Assembly: GCA_016203825.1 (NCBI GenBank)
Contig: JACQMA010000015.1
Location: forward strand, 1-5,752
Origin: Deltaproteobacteria bacterium
GTDB lineage: Bacteria > UBA10199 > 2-02-FULL-44-16
Length of the DNA: 5,752 nucleotides
Direction: 5' to 3'
Numbering within the stretch: position 1 is the stretch's first letter; each line of letters begins with the position of its first letter. Under the pieces are notes generated by a model. That model saw only the letters and a program-made list of their open reading frames with translations, ran no database searches and was not told the origin of the DNA. Shown piece by piece: positions 1 through 5,752 of the stretch. The translations under genes were made by a program, and so were the position numbers.

Positions 1-18
1 ATATATGATCATCGTTTT

Positions 19-34
19 CCACTATATATTGTGT
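19..34. promoter_or_regulatory. NrdR box 1 (putative operator)
   Basis: The 16-mer CCACTATATATTGTGT is a near-perfect palindrome. It matches the published NrdR-box consensus acaCwAtATaTwGtgt at 15 of 16 positions by eye. NrdR is the ATP/dATP-sensing repressor of ribonucleotide reductase genes and binds paired boxes spaced by about three DNA turns. A second, weaker box lies 33 bp downstream (start to start). On the minus strand the box contains TATAGT (26 to 21), which could be a leftward -10 element. On the plus strand it lies between a weak TTTTCC (15-20) and CATACT (37-42). Which side it controls is not decided by the sequence shown. Confidence 0.6.
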
Positions 35-51
35 CTCATACTTTTGGTTTA

Positions 52-67
52 CCACTACATCTTGTGG
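52..67. promoter_or_regulatory. NrdR box 2 (putative operator)
   Basis: The 16-mer CCACTACATCTTGTGG matches the NrdR-box consensus at 12 of 16 positions, including all of the most conserved core bases (C4, A6, A8, T9, T11, G13). The gap to box 1 is 17 bp, so the two centres are 33 bp apart, close to three helical turns. That phasing is what is expected for cooperative NrdR binding. It ends 70 bp before the thiI start codon. The match is weaker than box 1, and the pairing is the main support for it. Confidence 0.55.
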
Positions 68-137
68 CGTCAAACAAAAAAATGTTTTTTCTTGCCGGAC
101 GTCGCCAATCTCGCCATAGAGGATCAGGTTTTGTCTG

Positions 138-1331
138 ATGGAACCAATCGAAATGAAAAAAGAAAATGCCCACTGCAACGCCATTCTCCTTCATTATGGA
201 GAGCTCGCCTTGAAGGGTGACAATCGTCATCTCTTTGAAGCACGCTTGATGCGGAACATCACAACGGCCCTCCATGAAAAGAGCGCTTGCGCTGTTCGAC
301 GGCTTCCTGGCCGCATCTGGATTGATTTTGCAGAGAGTCCCATTCCAGAAATGGCGGTAACATGCATCACTCGTGTCTTTGGCGTCGCAAACGTTGCACC
401 AGCTCTTCGCGTTGACCCCGATCTTGAAAAAATCAGGCAGGCCGTGGCTTTGCTGGTTGAGGGAGATTCGTTTGCGAGTTTTGCGATTCGCACACGACGC
501 GGTGAAAAAACGTTTCCGATGAATTCCGTCGAGGTGAATTGCGACATCGGGCGATTTGTTGGTGAGATGACGCAGGCGCGCGTTGACCTCGATCGACCCG
601 AGCGCGAAATCGCGATCGAGATTCTTGATCGCCATGCGTTCGTTTCGACTCGTCGCTTTGCGGGTCCCGGTGGCCTTCCGGTCGGGTGTGCAGGCAAAGT
701 GGCCTGTTTGATTTCGGGCGGCATCGATTCGCCGGTTGCTGCGTGGCGAATGATGAAACGGGGGTGCTCGGTCATCTATCTTCATTTCTTTTCTGCCCCG
801 TTTACCAGTCGTGCATCGGTTGAGAAAGTGGTGGATCTCGTTGAACAGCTCTCGATTGGAATCAAAGGGGTCAATCTAATCGTTATCCCCTTCGGTGAAA
901 TTCAAAAGGAAATTGTCACAAAGACCCCCGAAGAGGTTCGTATTCTTCTTTATCGACGTTTGATGGTGCGAATTGCAGAAGTGATTGCACGGGAAGAAGG
1001 GTGCGAAGCCCTTGTGACCGGCGAGGTCCTCTCGCAGGTTGCGTCCCAAACACTTTCCAACCTTGCCGCGATTGAATCCGTGGCGACGATGCCGGTTCTG
1101 CGACCACTCTTAGGCATGGATAAACAGGAAATCGTCGATGAAGCGAAACGAATTGGGACCTTTCAAACTGCCTGCGAGCCCCACGACGACTGCTGCAGCT
1201 TCCTCGTCCCTACCCATCCGGCCACCAAAATGAGCATCGAAAAACTCGATCGAATGGAATCGATGCTCGATGTTGCACGCCTCGTTCAGAAGGGGATAAC
1301 GGAAAAAGAAGTGCACGCACTGCGTCATTGA
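138..1331 (+). CDS. thiI: tRNA 4-thiouridine synthase ThiI (short form, no rhodanese domain)
   Basis: Cytoplasmic enzyme that adenylates U8 of tRNA and transfers sulfur to make 4-thiouridine; in some bacteria it also feeds sulfur to thiazole synthesis for thiamine. The N-terminal ferredoxin-like/THUMP part is recognisable from the HYGELALKG motif (residues 19-27) and the segment to about residue 165. The PP-loop ATP pyrophosphatase domain starts with SGGIDSP (193-199) and carries TGEVLSQVASQTL (294-306). A Cys-rich segment, CEPHDDCCSFLVP, lies at 346-358 with C346, C352 and C353. At 397 aa it is the length of the Bacillus-type protein and stops before the C-terminal rhodanese domain of the E. 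coli type, so sulfur must come from a separate persulfide carrier. The ATG at 138 is chosen over the in-frame ATG at 153 because AGAGGA (118-123) and CAGG (125-128) lie upstream. It is 44 bp ahead of the transporter operon and may be co-transcribed with it. Confidence 0.95.
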   Translation: MEPIEMKKENAHCNAILLHYGELALKGDNRHLFEARLMRNITTALHEKSACAVRRLPGRIWIDFAESPIPEMAVTCITRVFGVANVAPALRVDPDLEKIRQAVALLVEGDSFASFAIRTRRGEKTFPMNSVEVNCDIGRFVGEMTQARVDLDRPEREIAIEILDRHAFVSTRRFAGPGGLPVGCAGKVACLISGGIDSPVAAWRMMKRGCSVIYLHFFSAPFTSRASVEKVVDLVEQLSIGIKGVNLIVIPFGEIQKEIVTKTPEEVRILLYRRLMVRIAEVIAREEGCEALVTGEVLSQVASQTLSNLAAIESVATMPVLRPLLGMDKQEIVDEAKRIGTFQTACEPHDDCCSFLVPTHPATKMSIEKLDRMESMLDVARLVQKGITEKEVHALRH

Positions 1332-1375
1332 AGCGGGTTGCGCTCTGGTTCCTCTCTTGGTAGTCCGTTGATCGC

Positions 1376-2278
1376 GTGAAGCGACCTCATTTTTCAATCC
1401 TGATCTCGCTTCTTCTCCTCTCAGCGAGCTGCAGCCTTCAAAAAGCTGCAGCGTCTGCCGTTGGTGGGCTTGCCTGGAACGGGCAGACGATCCTTGAGCA
1501 GGAATCGGATGTCGAAGCCGCCCGCCTCAATACCCCACCGCTCATTGCTTCCCTCGCGGTCTTTGCCGAAAACAAAAGAGATGATCGCCATTTTGGGGCG
1601 CTGCTCGCCAAGGCCTATGGGCAGTATGCCTATGGCTTCTATGAAGAGGACCTCCTGCAGTATTCCTCCACGGACTATCATTATAAGGAGAGCCTTGAGC
1701 GGGCCAATCGTTTTTATGAACGGGGCAAGGCCTATGGACTACGCGGTCTTTCCCGAAAGTCATCGTTTCACAAGGCGCTTACTCAACCCATCCCCGATTT
1801 CGAACGCTCACTTCGATCCTTCAAGAAGAAGGATGTACCCCTTCTTTTTTGGACCGCCTTTTGTTGGGGGGGATGGGTGAATCTCCATCGTGACGACCCC
1901 GATGCGATCGCCGAGTTTTCGCGGGTCGTGGCGATGATCGATCGAGTCATGGAGTTGGAACCGACCTATGCCTCAGGTTCGGCCCTTTCCTTTCGCGCGG
2001 TTCTCGATGCGAGTCGTCCGCCGATGCTCGGTGGAAATCCCAAGCGCGCCAAGGAACTTTTTGATCAGGCCGTTGCCGTGGAGCCTCGCTTCCTCATGAC
2101 GAAGGTCCTGTTTGCGCAATATTATGCCGTGCAGGTCCAAGATCAGAAGCTCTTTGTGCAACTCTTAAGCGATGTTGCTGCGGCCGATGCTGCGGCATTT
2201 CCAGAGCAACGCTTGGCCAACGAACTCGCCAAACGTCGGGCAACATTGTTGCTCGGAAAGGCAAAGCTATGGTTCTGA
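1376..2278 (+). CDS. TatT-family TRAP-associated TPR lipoprotein
   Basis: Predicted periplasmic lipoprotein of the TatT family (T. pallidum Tp0956 type), the accessory protein of a subgroup of TRAP transporters. In the known member, helical TPR-like repeats form a bundle with a central pore or cleft and associate with the receptor. Here, residues 2-3 (KR), a hydrophobic core (6-15) and LSASC (15-19) form a signal peptide with C19 as the likely lipidated residue. The lipobox is slightly off, with Ser rather than Leu at -3. Family-like segments follow: AKAYGQYAYGFYEEDLLQYS (78-97), LLFWTAFCWGGWVNLHRDDP (156-175), ELEPTYASG (193-201) and MLGGNPKRAKELFDQAV (217-233). The last two look like TPR helices. 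The 300-aa length is usual. The start is GTG with no convincing Shine-Dalgarno sequence, but it places the signal peptide correctly and no better in-frame start is near. The end overlaps the receptor gene by 10 bp. Confidence 0.88.
   Translation: MKRPHFSILISLLLLSASCSLQKAAASAVGGLAWNGQTILEQESDVEAARLNTPPLIASLAVFAENKRDDRHFGALLAKAYGQYAYGFYEEDLLQYSSTDYHYKESLERANRFYERGKAYGLRGLSRKSSFHKALTQPIPDFERSLRSFKKKDVPLLFWTAFCWGGWVNLHRDDPDAIAEFSRVVAMIDRVMELEPTYASGSALSFRAVLDASRPPMLGGNPKRAKELFDQAVAVEPRFLMTKVLFAQYYAVQVQDQKLFVQLLSDVAAADAAAFPEQRLANELAKRRATLLLGKAKLWF
2255..2261 (+). promoter_or_regulatory. Ribosome-binding site of the receptor gene, inside the TatT gene
   Basis: GGAAAGG lies 7 bp before the ATG at 2269, within the last codons of the upstream lipoprotein gene. 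It supports the overlapping start and translational coupling of the two genes. Confidence 0.6.
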
Positions 2279-3261
2279 AATGGAAAACATTTTTAATCTG
2301 TTTTTTCTTTGTCATTCCCTCTGTCCATGCAACTGAAATTAAGTTTGCGATTCTTGCCCCCGAGGGGTCCACGTGGGCCAATGCAACGCACGAGTGGGAT
2401 GCGGAACTTCGTCAAAAATCGAACGGCCGCCTGGGGCTCAAAATTTATTCGGGTGGTGTCTTGGGCGACGAACAGGACGTGATTCGCAAACTGCGGATCG
2501 GTCAGGTCCAAGCGGCGGCGTTCACCGGCTTAGGATTGGGGATTATCAATCCGAATGTCCGTGTTCTCGAGCTGCCGTTCCTTTTTGAAAATTACCGCGA
2601 GGTTGATGAAGTGGCACGGAAGATTCAGCCGAAACTCGAGGGCGGATTTTCAAAAAATGGTTTTGTCCTCCTCGGGTGGACCGAGACGGGCTTCGTGAAT
2701 ATTTTTTCCAATAAACCGATCACCTCGCGCAAAAGCATGAATGGGATGCGCATGTGGGCGTGGGAAGGGGACGCGATGGTCGAGAACCTCTATCGCGTCT
2801 TCAAGATTACGCCTGTTCCCCTTGCTCTTCCGGATGTCCTGACTTCCCTGCAAACGAAACTCATCGATGCGGTGTACGCGCCACCGCTTGGGGCGGTGGC
2901 CCTGCAGTGGTTTACCCGGACGAAGTATATGACGACGACGAATATTGGGTACTCGATTGGAGGGATCCTCATCAGTCAGAGGGCGCTGGCGACCCTCTCC
3001 CCCACCGATCAGCAGATTTTAAAAGAGACGGCGAAACGATATGCGCGAAAGGTGATTGAACAACTTCGCGTTGATAACGATAAATCATATGCGACCCTCA
3101 AAAATGCCGGTCTTCAATTTGTTGAACTTGATCCCCAGGAAATCGATCAACTCAAAGAAACTGGCCGTCAGGTCTGGACGAATCTTTCGGGAAAGCTGTA
3201 TCCCCCCGCACTCCTCGACGAGGTGAAGGGGTATCTCGCAGAAGCGAGGACGACACCGTGA
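2269..3261 (+). CDS. dctP: TRAP transporter solute receptor, DctP family (TatP type)
   Basis: Periplasmic solute-binding protein that captures the substrate and hands it to the DctQ-DctM permease. Residues 1-21 form a signal peptide (K4, K6, a hydrophobic stretch FLICFFFVI, then SVHA before the cleavage at 21/22). No lipobox is seen, so it should be soluble. Family segments: IKFAILAPEGSTWA (24-37), GGVLGDEQDVIRKLRIGQ (62-79), ELPFLFENYREVD (101-113), and PLALPDVLTSLQTKLIDAVYAPPLGAVALQW (184-214). At the place where classical DctP proteins read G-[LM]-[KR]-[LIM]-R and use the arginine to bind a carboxylate, this protein reads GMRMWAW (159-165), with W163 at the Arg position. The next residues, EGD (166-168), fit receptors found beside TatT. 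The 330-aa length is normal. It overlaps its upstream neighbour by 10 bp and its downstream one by 4 bp. The substrate cannot be named. Confidence 0.93.
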   Translation: MVLKWKTFLICFFFVIPSVHATEIKFAILAPEGSTWANATHEWDAELRQKSNGRLGLKIYSGGVLGDEQDVIRKLRIGQVQAAAFTGLGLGIINPNVRVLELPFLFENYREVDEVARKIQPKLEGGFSKNGFVLLGWTETGFVNIFSNKPITSRKSMNGMRMWAWEGDAMVENLYRVFKITPVPLALPDVLTSLQTKLIDAVYAPPLGAVALQWFTRTKYMTTTNIGYSIGGILISQRALATLSPTDQQILKETAKRYARKVIEQLRVDNDKSYATLKNAGLQFVELDPQEIDQLKETGRQVWTNLSGKLYPPALLDEVKGYLAEARTTP

Positions 3262-3803
3262 AGCGTTTTGTTACTTTATTGGGTGTGCTCGATCGTCTCT
3301 TTGCCCGCGCGGTGAATTTTTCGGTCATCGTGAGCCTACTCGTGATGGCGACGTTAACCCTCACGCAGGTGGTGCTCCGCGATTTTTTTAGTTCAGGGAT
3401 TGTAGGTGCCGAGATTGTTGCGCGACATCTCGTTCTGTGGATTGCATTTCTTGGCGGCATGATGGCAACGCGACGTCGTCAGCACGTGTCCATCGACATT
3501 GTGACGCGACTCCTGTCGCGTCGCGCGCGCAATGTCCTTTGCCTCATCCTCGATGGTGTCGCCGGCGTCGTGGCGTGGTGGCTGGCGAAGGCGGCGTATA
3601 GCTTTGTGCTTGCGGAACAAGAAATGGCGGCGATGCTCATCGGAAATATTCCGATCTGGTGGGCCGAGGCGATCATTCCTTTTGGTTTTGCCATGATTGC
3701 CCTCGAGTATGCCATCGGCGTTGCCCTCGATGCGTGGCAAGTGGTCATCAGGGGAGACGTCAACCACGTTGCCGGTGATTGGCGGAGGTATATCAGTCGA
3801 TGA
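3258..3803 (+). CDS. dctQ: TRAP transporter small permease, DctQ family
   Basis: Small inner-membrane subunit that pairs with DctM to form the ion-driven TRAP permease. There are four hydrophobic segments at about residues 21-42, 50-70, 94-117 and 133-158, the standard four-helix DctQ layout. The family signature is visible between helices 1 and 2 and after helix 2: VVLRDFF (38-44), GAEIVARHLVLWIAFLGGMMATRRRQHVSIDI (50-81). It has E52, W61, G66-G67 and H76 in the expected spacing. The 181-aa length is usual for the family. It starts at GTG 3258 in a GTGA overlap with the receptor stop, with GAGGA (3246-3250) 7 bp upstream. It ends in an ATGA overlap with dctM. No odd features are seen, and its own substrate role cannot be read from sequence. 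Confidence 0.92.
   Translation: MKRFVTLLGVLDRLFARAVNFSVIVSLLVMATLTLTQVVLRDFFSSGIVGAEIVARHLVLWIAFLGGMMATRRRQHVSIDIVTRLLSRRARNVLCLILDGVAGVVAWWLAKAAYSFVLAEQEMAAMLIGNIPIWWAEAIIPFGFAMIALEYAIGVALDAWQVVIRGDVNHVAGDWRRYISR
3784..3789 (+). promoter_or_regulatory. Ribosome-binding site that sets the dctM start
   Basis: GGAGGT lies 10 bp before the ATG at 3800. A longer reading from the TTG at 3779 would begin upstream of this site and has no such sequence in front. The site therefore argues for the ATG, whose ATGA overlaps the dctQ stop codon. Confidence 0.75.
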
Positions 3804-5077
3804 CCTGCATCTACGCCATCGGACTCCTGCTGGCGGGTGCATGTGGCGCCCCCCTCTTTGTCGTCATGGGGGGGCTCGCCCTCATTTTCTTTCAGTCGAT
3901 CAGCATTGATCCTTCAGCGGTCATTATCGAAATGTATCGCTTGGCTTCCGCGCCCATGCTCGTGGCGATTCCGCTCTTTACCTTTGCCGGCTATATGCTG
4001 GCGGAATCCAAATCGCCCGAGCGATTGGTCAACCTGAACCGCGCCCTCTTTTCGTGGATGCCCGGCGGAACGGCCATCGTGGCCTTCATCGCCTGTGCCT
4101 TCTTCACGGCATTCACGGGGGCGTCGGGGGTGACGATCATTGCCCTCGGCGGTCTTCTGTATCCGATGCTCCTCAAAGAACAGTATTCAGAAAAATTCAC
4201 CTTGGGCCTCCTCACGACCAGTGGGAGTTTGGGCCTTCTCTTTCCGCCGTCGCTCCCCCTCATTCTCTACGCCCTCGTTGCCCAGGTGAATGTTGATCAG
4301 CTTTTTTTGGCAGCACTCCTGCCGGGCTATCTCCTCATCCTCCTGCTTTCATTTTTTAGCATGGCCGCCGGTGGACGGGCGCGCGTCATGCGTGAACCTT
4401 TTTCTCTGGAAAATGTCCAAAAAGCGGTGCGGGAAGCGATCTGGATTTTACCCCTTCCCGTTTTGGTGTTGGGGGGGATTTACGGCGGCATTTTTACGGC
4501 ATCAGAGGCTGCGGCCGTTGCGGTGGGCTATGTTCTTTGTGTGGAACTCGTCGTCTATCGTGATCTGAAATTTTTTCGTGACGTGCCGAAGATTGCAACG
4601 GAGTCGATGGTGCTGGTCGGAAGTATCTTGCTGATCTTAGGGTGTGCGTTGGGGCTCACGAACTACCTCGTCGACGAACAAGTTCCGATGAAGATCTTGG
4701 AGTTTATGCGCCAGTACATTTCGTCGAAATACACATTTCTCATGGTTCTCAATATTTTTCTCCTGGTTGTCGGATGTTTGATGGACATCTTCTCGGCGAC
4801 CATTGTCGTGGTGCCGCTTATTGTCCCGATTGCCAAAGAGTTTGGGGTCGATCCCCTTCACCTCGGCGTGATTTTTCTGATGAATTTGGAAATTGGGTAC
4901 TCGACACCACCGGTGGGACTTAATCTTTTTATTGCGAGTTCACGCTTTAAGAAGAAGATCCCCGAGCTCTACCGTGCTTCCATGCCGTTTCTTGGGGTTT
5001 TACTCTTAGCCCTCGTGATCATCACGTATGTTCCCGCGCTTTCACTTTTTTTGGTCAAGCTGGCCGGGTTTCAGTGA
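3800..5077 (+). CDS. dctM: TRAP transporter large permease, DctM family
   Basis: Large inner-membrane subunit holding the transport path, working with DctQ and fed by the receptor. The protein is 425 aa, the usual size, and hydrophobic throughout with about a dozen membrane segments and re-entrant hairpins. Signature stretches: MLVAIPLFTFAGYML (53-67), FFTAFTGASGVTIIALGGLLYPMLL (101-125), TTSGSLGLLFPPSLPLILYA (139-158), GIFTASEAAAVAV (230-242), GCLMDIFSATIVVVPLIVPI (325-344) and NLEIGYSTPPVGLNLFIAS (362-380). The two pseudo-repeated TGASG and S-x-TPPVG regions are where the family binds ions and substrate. The start was set at ATG 3800 because of the GGAGGT site and ATGA overlap; the in-frame TTG at 3779 would add 7 residues without a membrane-like character. 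The 3' end overlaps the convergent eIF2B-like gene by 23 bp. Confidence 0.95.
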   Translation: MTCIYAIGLLLAGACGAPLFVVMGGLALIFFQSISIDPSAVIIEMYRLASAPMLVAIPLFTFAGYMLAESKSPERLVNLNRALFSWMPGGTAIVAFIACAFFTAFTGASGVTIIALGGLLYPMLLKEQYSEKFTLGLLTTSGSLGLLFPPSLPLILYALVAQVNVDQLFLAALLPGYLLILLLSFFSMAAGGRARVMREPFSLENVQKAVREAIWILPLPVLVLGGIYGGIFTASEAAAVAVGYVLCVELVVYRDLKFFRDVPKIATESMVLVGSILLILGCALGLTNYLVDEQVPMKILEFMRQYISSKYTFLMVLNIFLLVVGCLMDIFSATIVVVPLIVPIAKEFGVDPLHLGVIFLMNLEIGYSTPPVGLNLFIASSRFKKKIPELYRASMPFLGVLLLALVIITYVPALSLFLVKLAGFQ

Positions 5078-5752
5078 GGTCCATCGTCATGGGCCCTGTT
5101 TCCAAAAGAATGGTGTGAAAGAGAGGAAGGGGCGTCTGATCAAAGTACACATTTTCGACCTTGAGGGCCTGTGGAAGTTCGGGGGAAATTTCGCGCGCAG
5201 GGTGCGGGATGATCTTGAAAGAGTCGAGATGGGTTTCGCTCAGGATTTTTTCTGAAGTTCCAAGACAAACGACCGGGACGTGAGCAAGTTTGGCGAGAAG
5301 GGCCAGGGCATACGTTCCTGTTTTGTTGACGACGGTGTTGGGGAGGATGGCGTCGCAGCCAACGAGGACAAGCTGTGCCGTTGCAACGGCGTTGGCGAGA
5401 GCGGCATCGGTCATCAGGGTTGTGGGAATGCCGGTATCAATCAGGCGTCGCGCCATCTCGATTCCCTCATTGATGGGACGTGCCTCCGAAATCAGCACCT
5501 TGAATTTCTTTCCCGCCTTGAAGGCATTGACACAAGCTTGTCCCACGGACCCACTTGCCGAATAGGTCATCACGATTCCATGATCCGGGATGATCTCGCC
5601 TCCGTGGTGCGCCACCTCCTCTAAATGTCGGTCAAACTGTTCACCGAAGGTGGCGGAAAAATAAACGATCTCGTCGATGGCCGCGGTGACGCCCACGCGC
5701 TGGAGAATTCCTCCGCAGAGATGGATGAGGGCCGCCATGGAAGGGTGGGCAT
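5055..5752 (-). CDS. eIF2B alpha/beta/delta-family (MtnA-like fold) protein, partial at its N-terminus
   Basis: The reading frame stays open through the right edge. The ATG at 5738 is preceded in frame by Ala-His-Pro-Ser with no stop, and 'HPSMA' fits the internal family segment, so this is the C-terminal part of a longer protein. From M at 5738 (residue 1) the Rossmann-like isomerase fold shows GIVMTYSASGSVG (54-66), LISEARPINEG (82-92), LIDTGIPTTLMTDAALA (99-115), VGCDAILPNTVVNKTGTYALA (126-146) and VCLGTSEKI (157-165). The family includes MtnA (methylthioribose-1-phosphate isomerase), ribose-1,5-bisphosphate isomerase and eIF2B subunits. D129 matches the catalytic Asp, but where the isomerases have T-H-C-N this protein has T-Y-S-A (58-61), with Ser60 at the Cys position. 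Activity as MtnA is therefore doubtful and the function is unknown. Stop at 5055, inside the end of dctM. Its promoter lies outside the window. Confidence 0.88.
   Translation of the reverse strand, partial: AHPSMAALIHLCGGILQRVGVTAAIDEIVYFSATFGEQFDRHLEEVAHHGGEIIPDHGIVMTYSASGSVGQACVNAFKAGKKFKVLISEARPINEGIEMARRLIDTGIPTTLMTDAALANAVATAQLVLVGCDAILPNTVVNKTGTYALALLAKLAHVPVVCLGTSEKILSETHLDSFKIIPHPAREISPELPQALKVENVYFDQTPLPLFHTILLETGPMTMDLTETRPA

Noticed and set aside
72..90. Inverted repeat AAACA...TGTTT followed by T's, considered as a terminator or hairpin.
   Set aside because: The stem is only five A/T-rich pairs with no GC core, too weak for an intrinsic terminator. It is more likely just A/T-rich leader DNA.
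5..220. 71-aa open frame with a hydrophobic N-terminus starting at the left edge.
   Set aside because: It runs over the NrdR-box pair and into thiI in another frame. It has no ribosome-binding site in view, and its hydrophobic look comes from the T-rich leader.
36..785. Long 249-aa open frame on the minus strand opposite thiI, with another of 182 aa in a second minus frame.
   Set aside because: Both lie antisense to a clearly recognisable thiI. Their translations are rich in Arg/His/Ser with no family motif, as expected of shadow frames.
1338..1366. Possible promoter TTGCGC-17 bp-TAGTCC for the transporter operon in the thiI/tatT gap.
   Set aside because: The -10 part matches the consensus at only about two positions, so it is no better than chance in this sequence.
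1866..1872. Runs of seven G's here and at about 3868-3874, considered as phase-variation tracts.
   Set aside because: The runs are short, encode ordinary family residues in intact frames, and sit in conserved parts of the proteins. Nothing indicates switching.
3779..3799. TTG start giving a 432-aa DctM.
   Set aside because: The GGAGGT site and ATGA overlap support the ATG at 3800, and the seven extra residues add nothing typical of the family.
5028..5624. Plus-strand open frames of 75, 114 and 91 aa after dctM.
   Set aside because: They are antisense shadows of the eIF2B-like gene, which has clear family motifs through this whole stretch.

Overview
The window comes from a Gram-negative bacterium of moderate G+C content. 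It encodes a periplasmic/lipoprotein-type TRAP transporter of the kind that carries a TatT (TPR) partner. That arrangement is known in Treponema pallidum and is frequent in former 'delta-proteobacterial' lineages. I infer such a lineage, but nothing here (no rRNA, no marker gene) fixes the taxonomy. Genes are packed tightly and all five complete or partial genes are accounted for. There is no sign of an insertion sequence, tRNA, CRISPR array or phage.

Layout. Positions 1-137 are a short intergenic leader. It holds two 16-bp palindromic sites (19-34 and 52-67) that fit the consensus of NrdR boxes, the operators of the ribonucleotide-reductase repressor. The rest of that leader (68-137) is an A/T-rich stretch followed by the thiI ribosome-binding region. 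Then come, all rightward: thiI (138-1331, tRNA 4-thiouridine synthase without a rhodanese domain), a 44-bp gap, and a four-gene transporter operon. The operon is a TatT-family lipoprotein (1376-2278), a DctP/TatP-type periplasmic solute receptor (2269-3261), a DctQ small permease (3258-3803) and a DctM large permease (3800-5077). On the opposite strand, converging on dctM and overlapping its end by 23 bp, is the C-terminal part of an eIF2B alpha/beta/delta-family protein (5055 to the right edge). Its N-terminus lies outside the window.

How the genes work together. The four transporter genes overlap by 10, 4 and 4 bp, so they are probably translationally coupled and made together. The receptor should bind a solute in the periplasm and deliver it to the DctQ-DctM membrane complex, which is driven by an ion gradient. 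The TatT lipoprotein is thought to sit next to the receptor and form a TPR platform with a ligand path. The receptor has tryptophan where classical DctP receptors have the arginine that grips a carboxylate, so the cargo is probably not a simple organic acid. thiI and the eIF2B-like gene have no evident functional tie to the transporter.

Main points for a second look: the NrdR-box pair at the left edge, whose target gene is uncertain; the Arg-to-Trp change in the receptor; the TatT-TRAP operon with unknown cargo; and the eIF2B-like protein, which keeps the family aspartate but lacks the isomerase cysteine.
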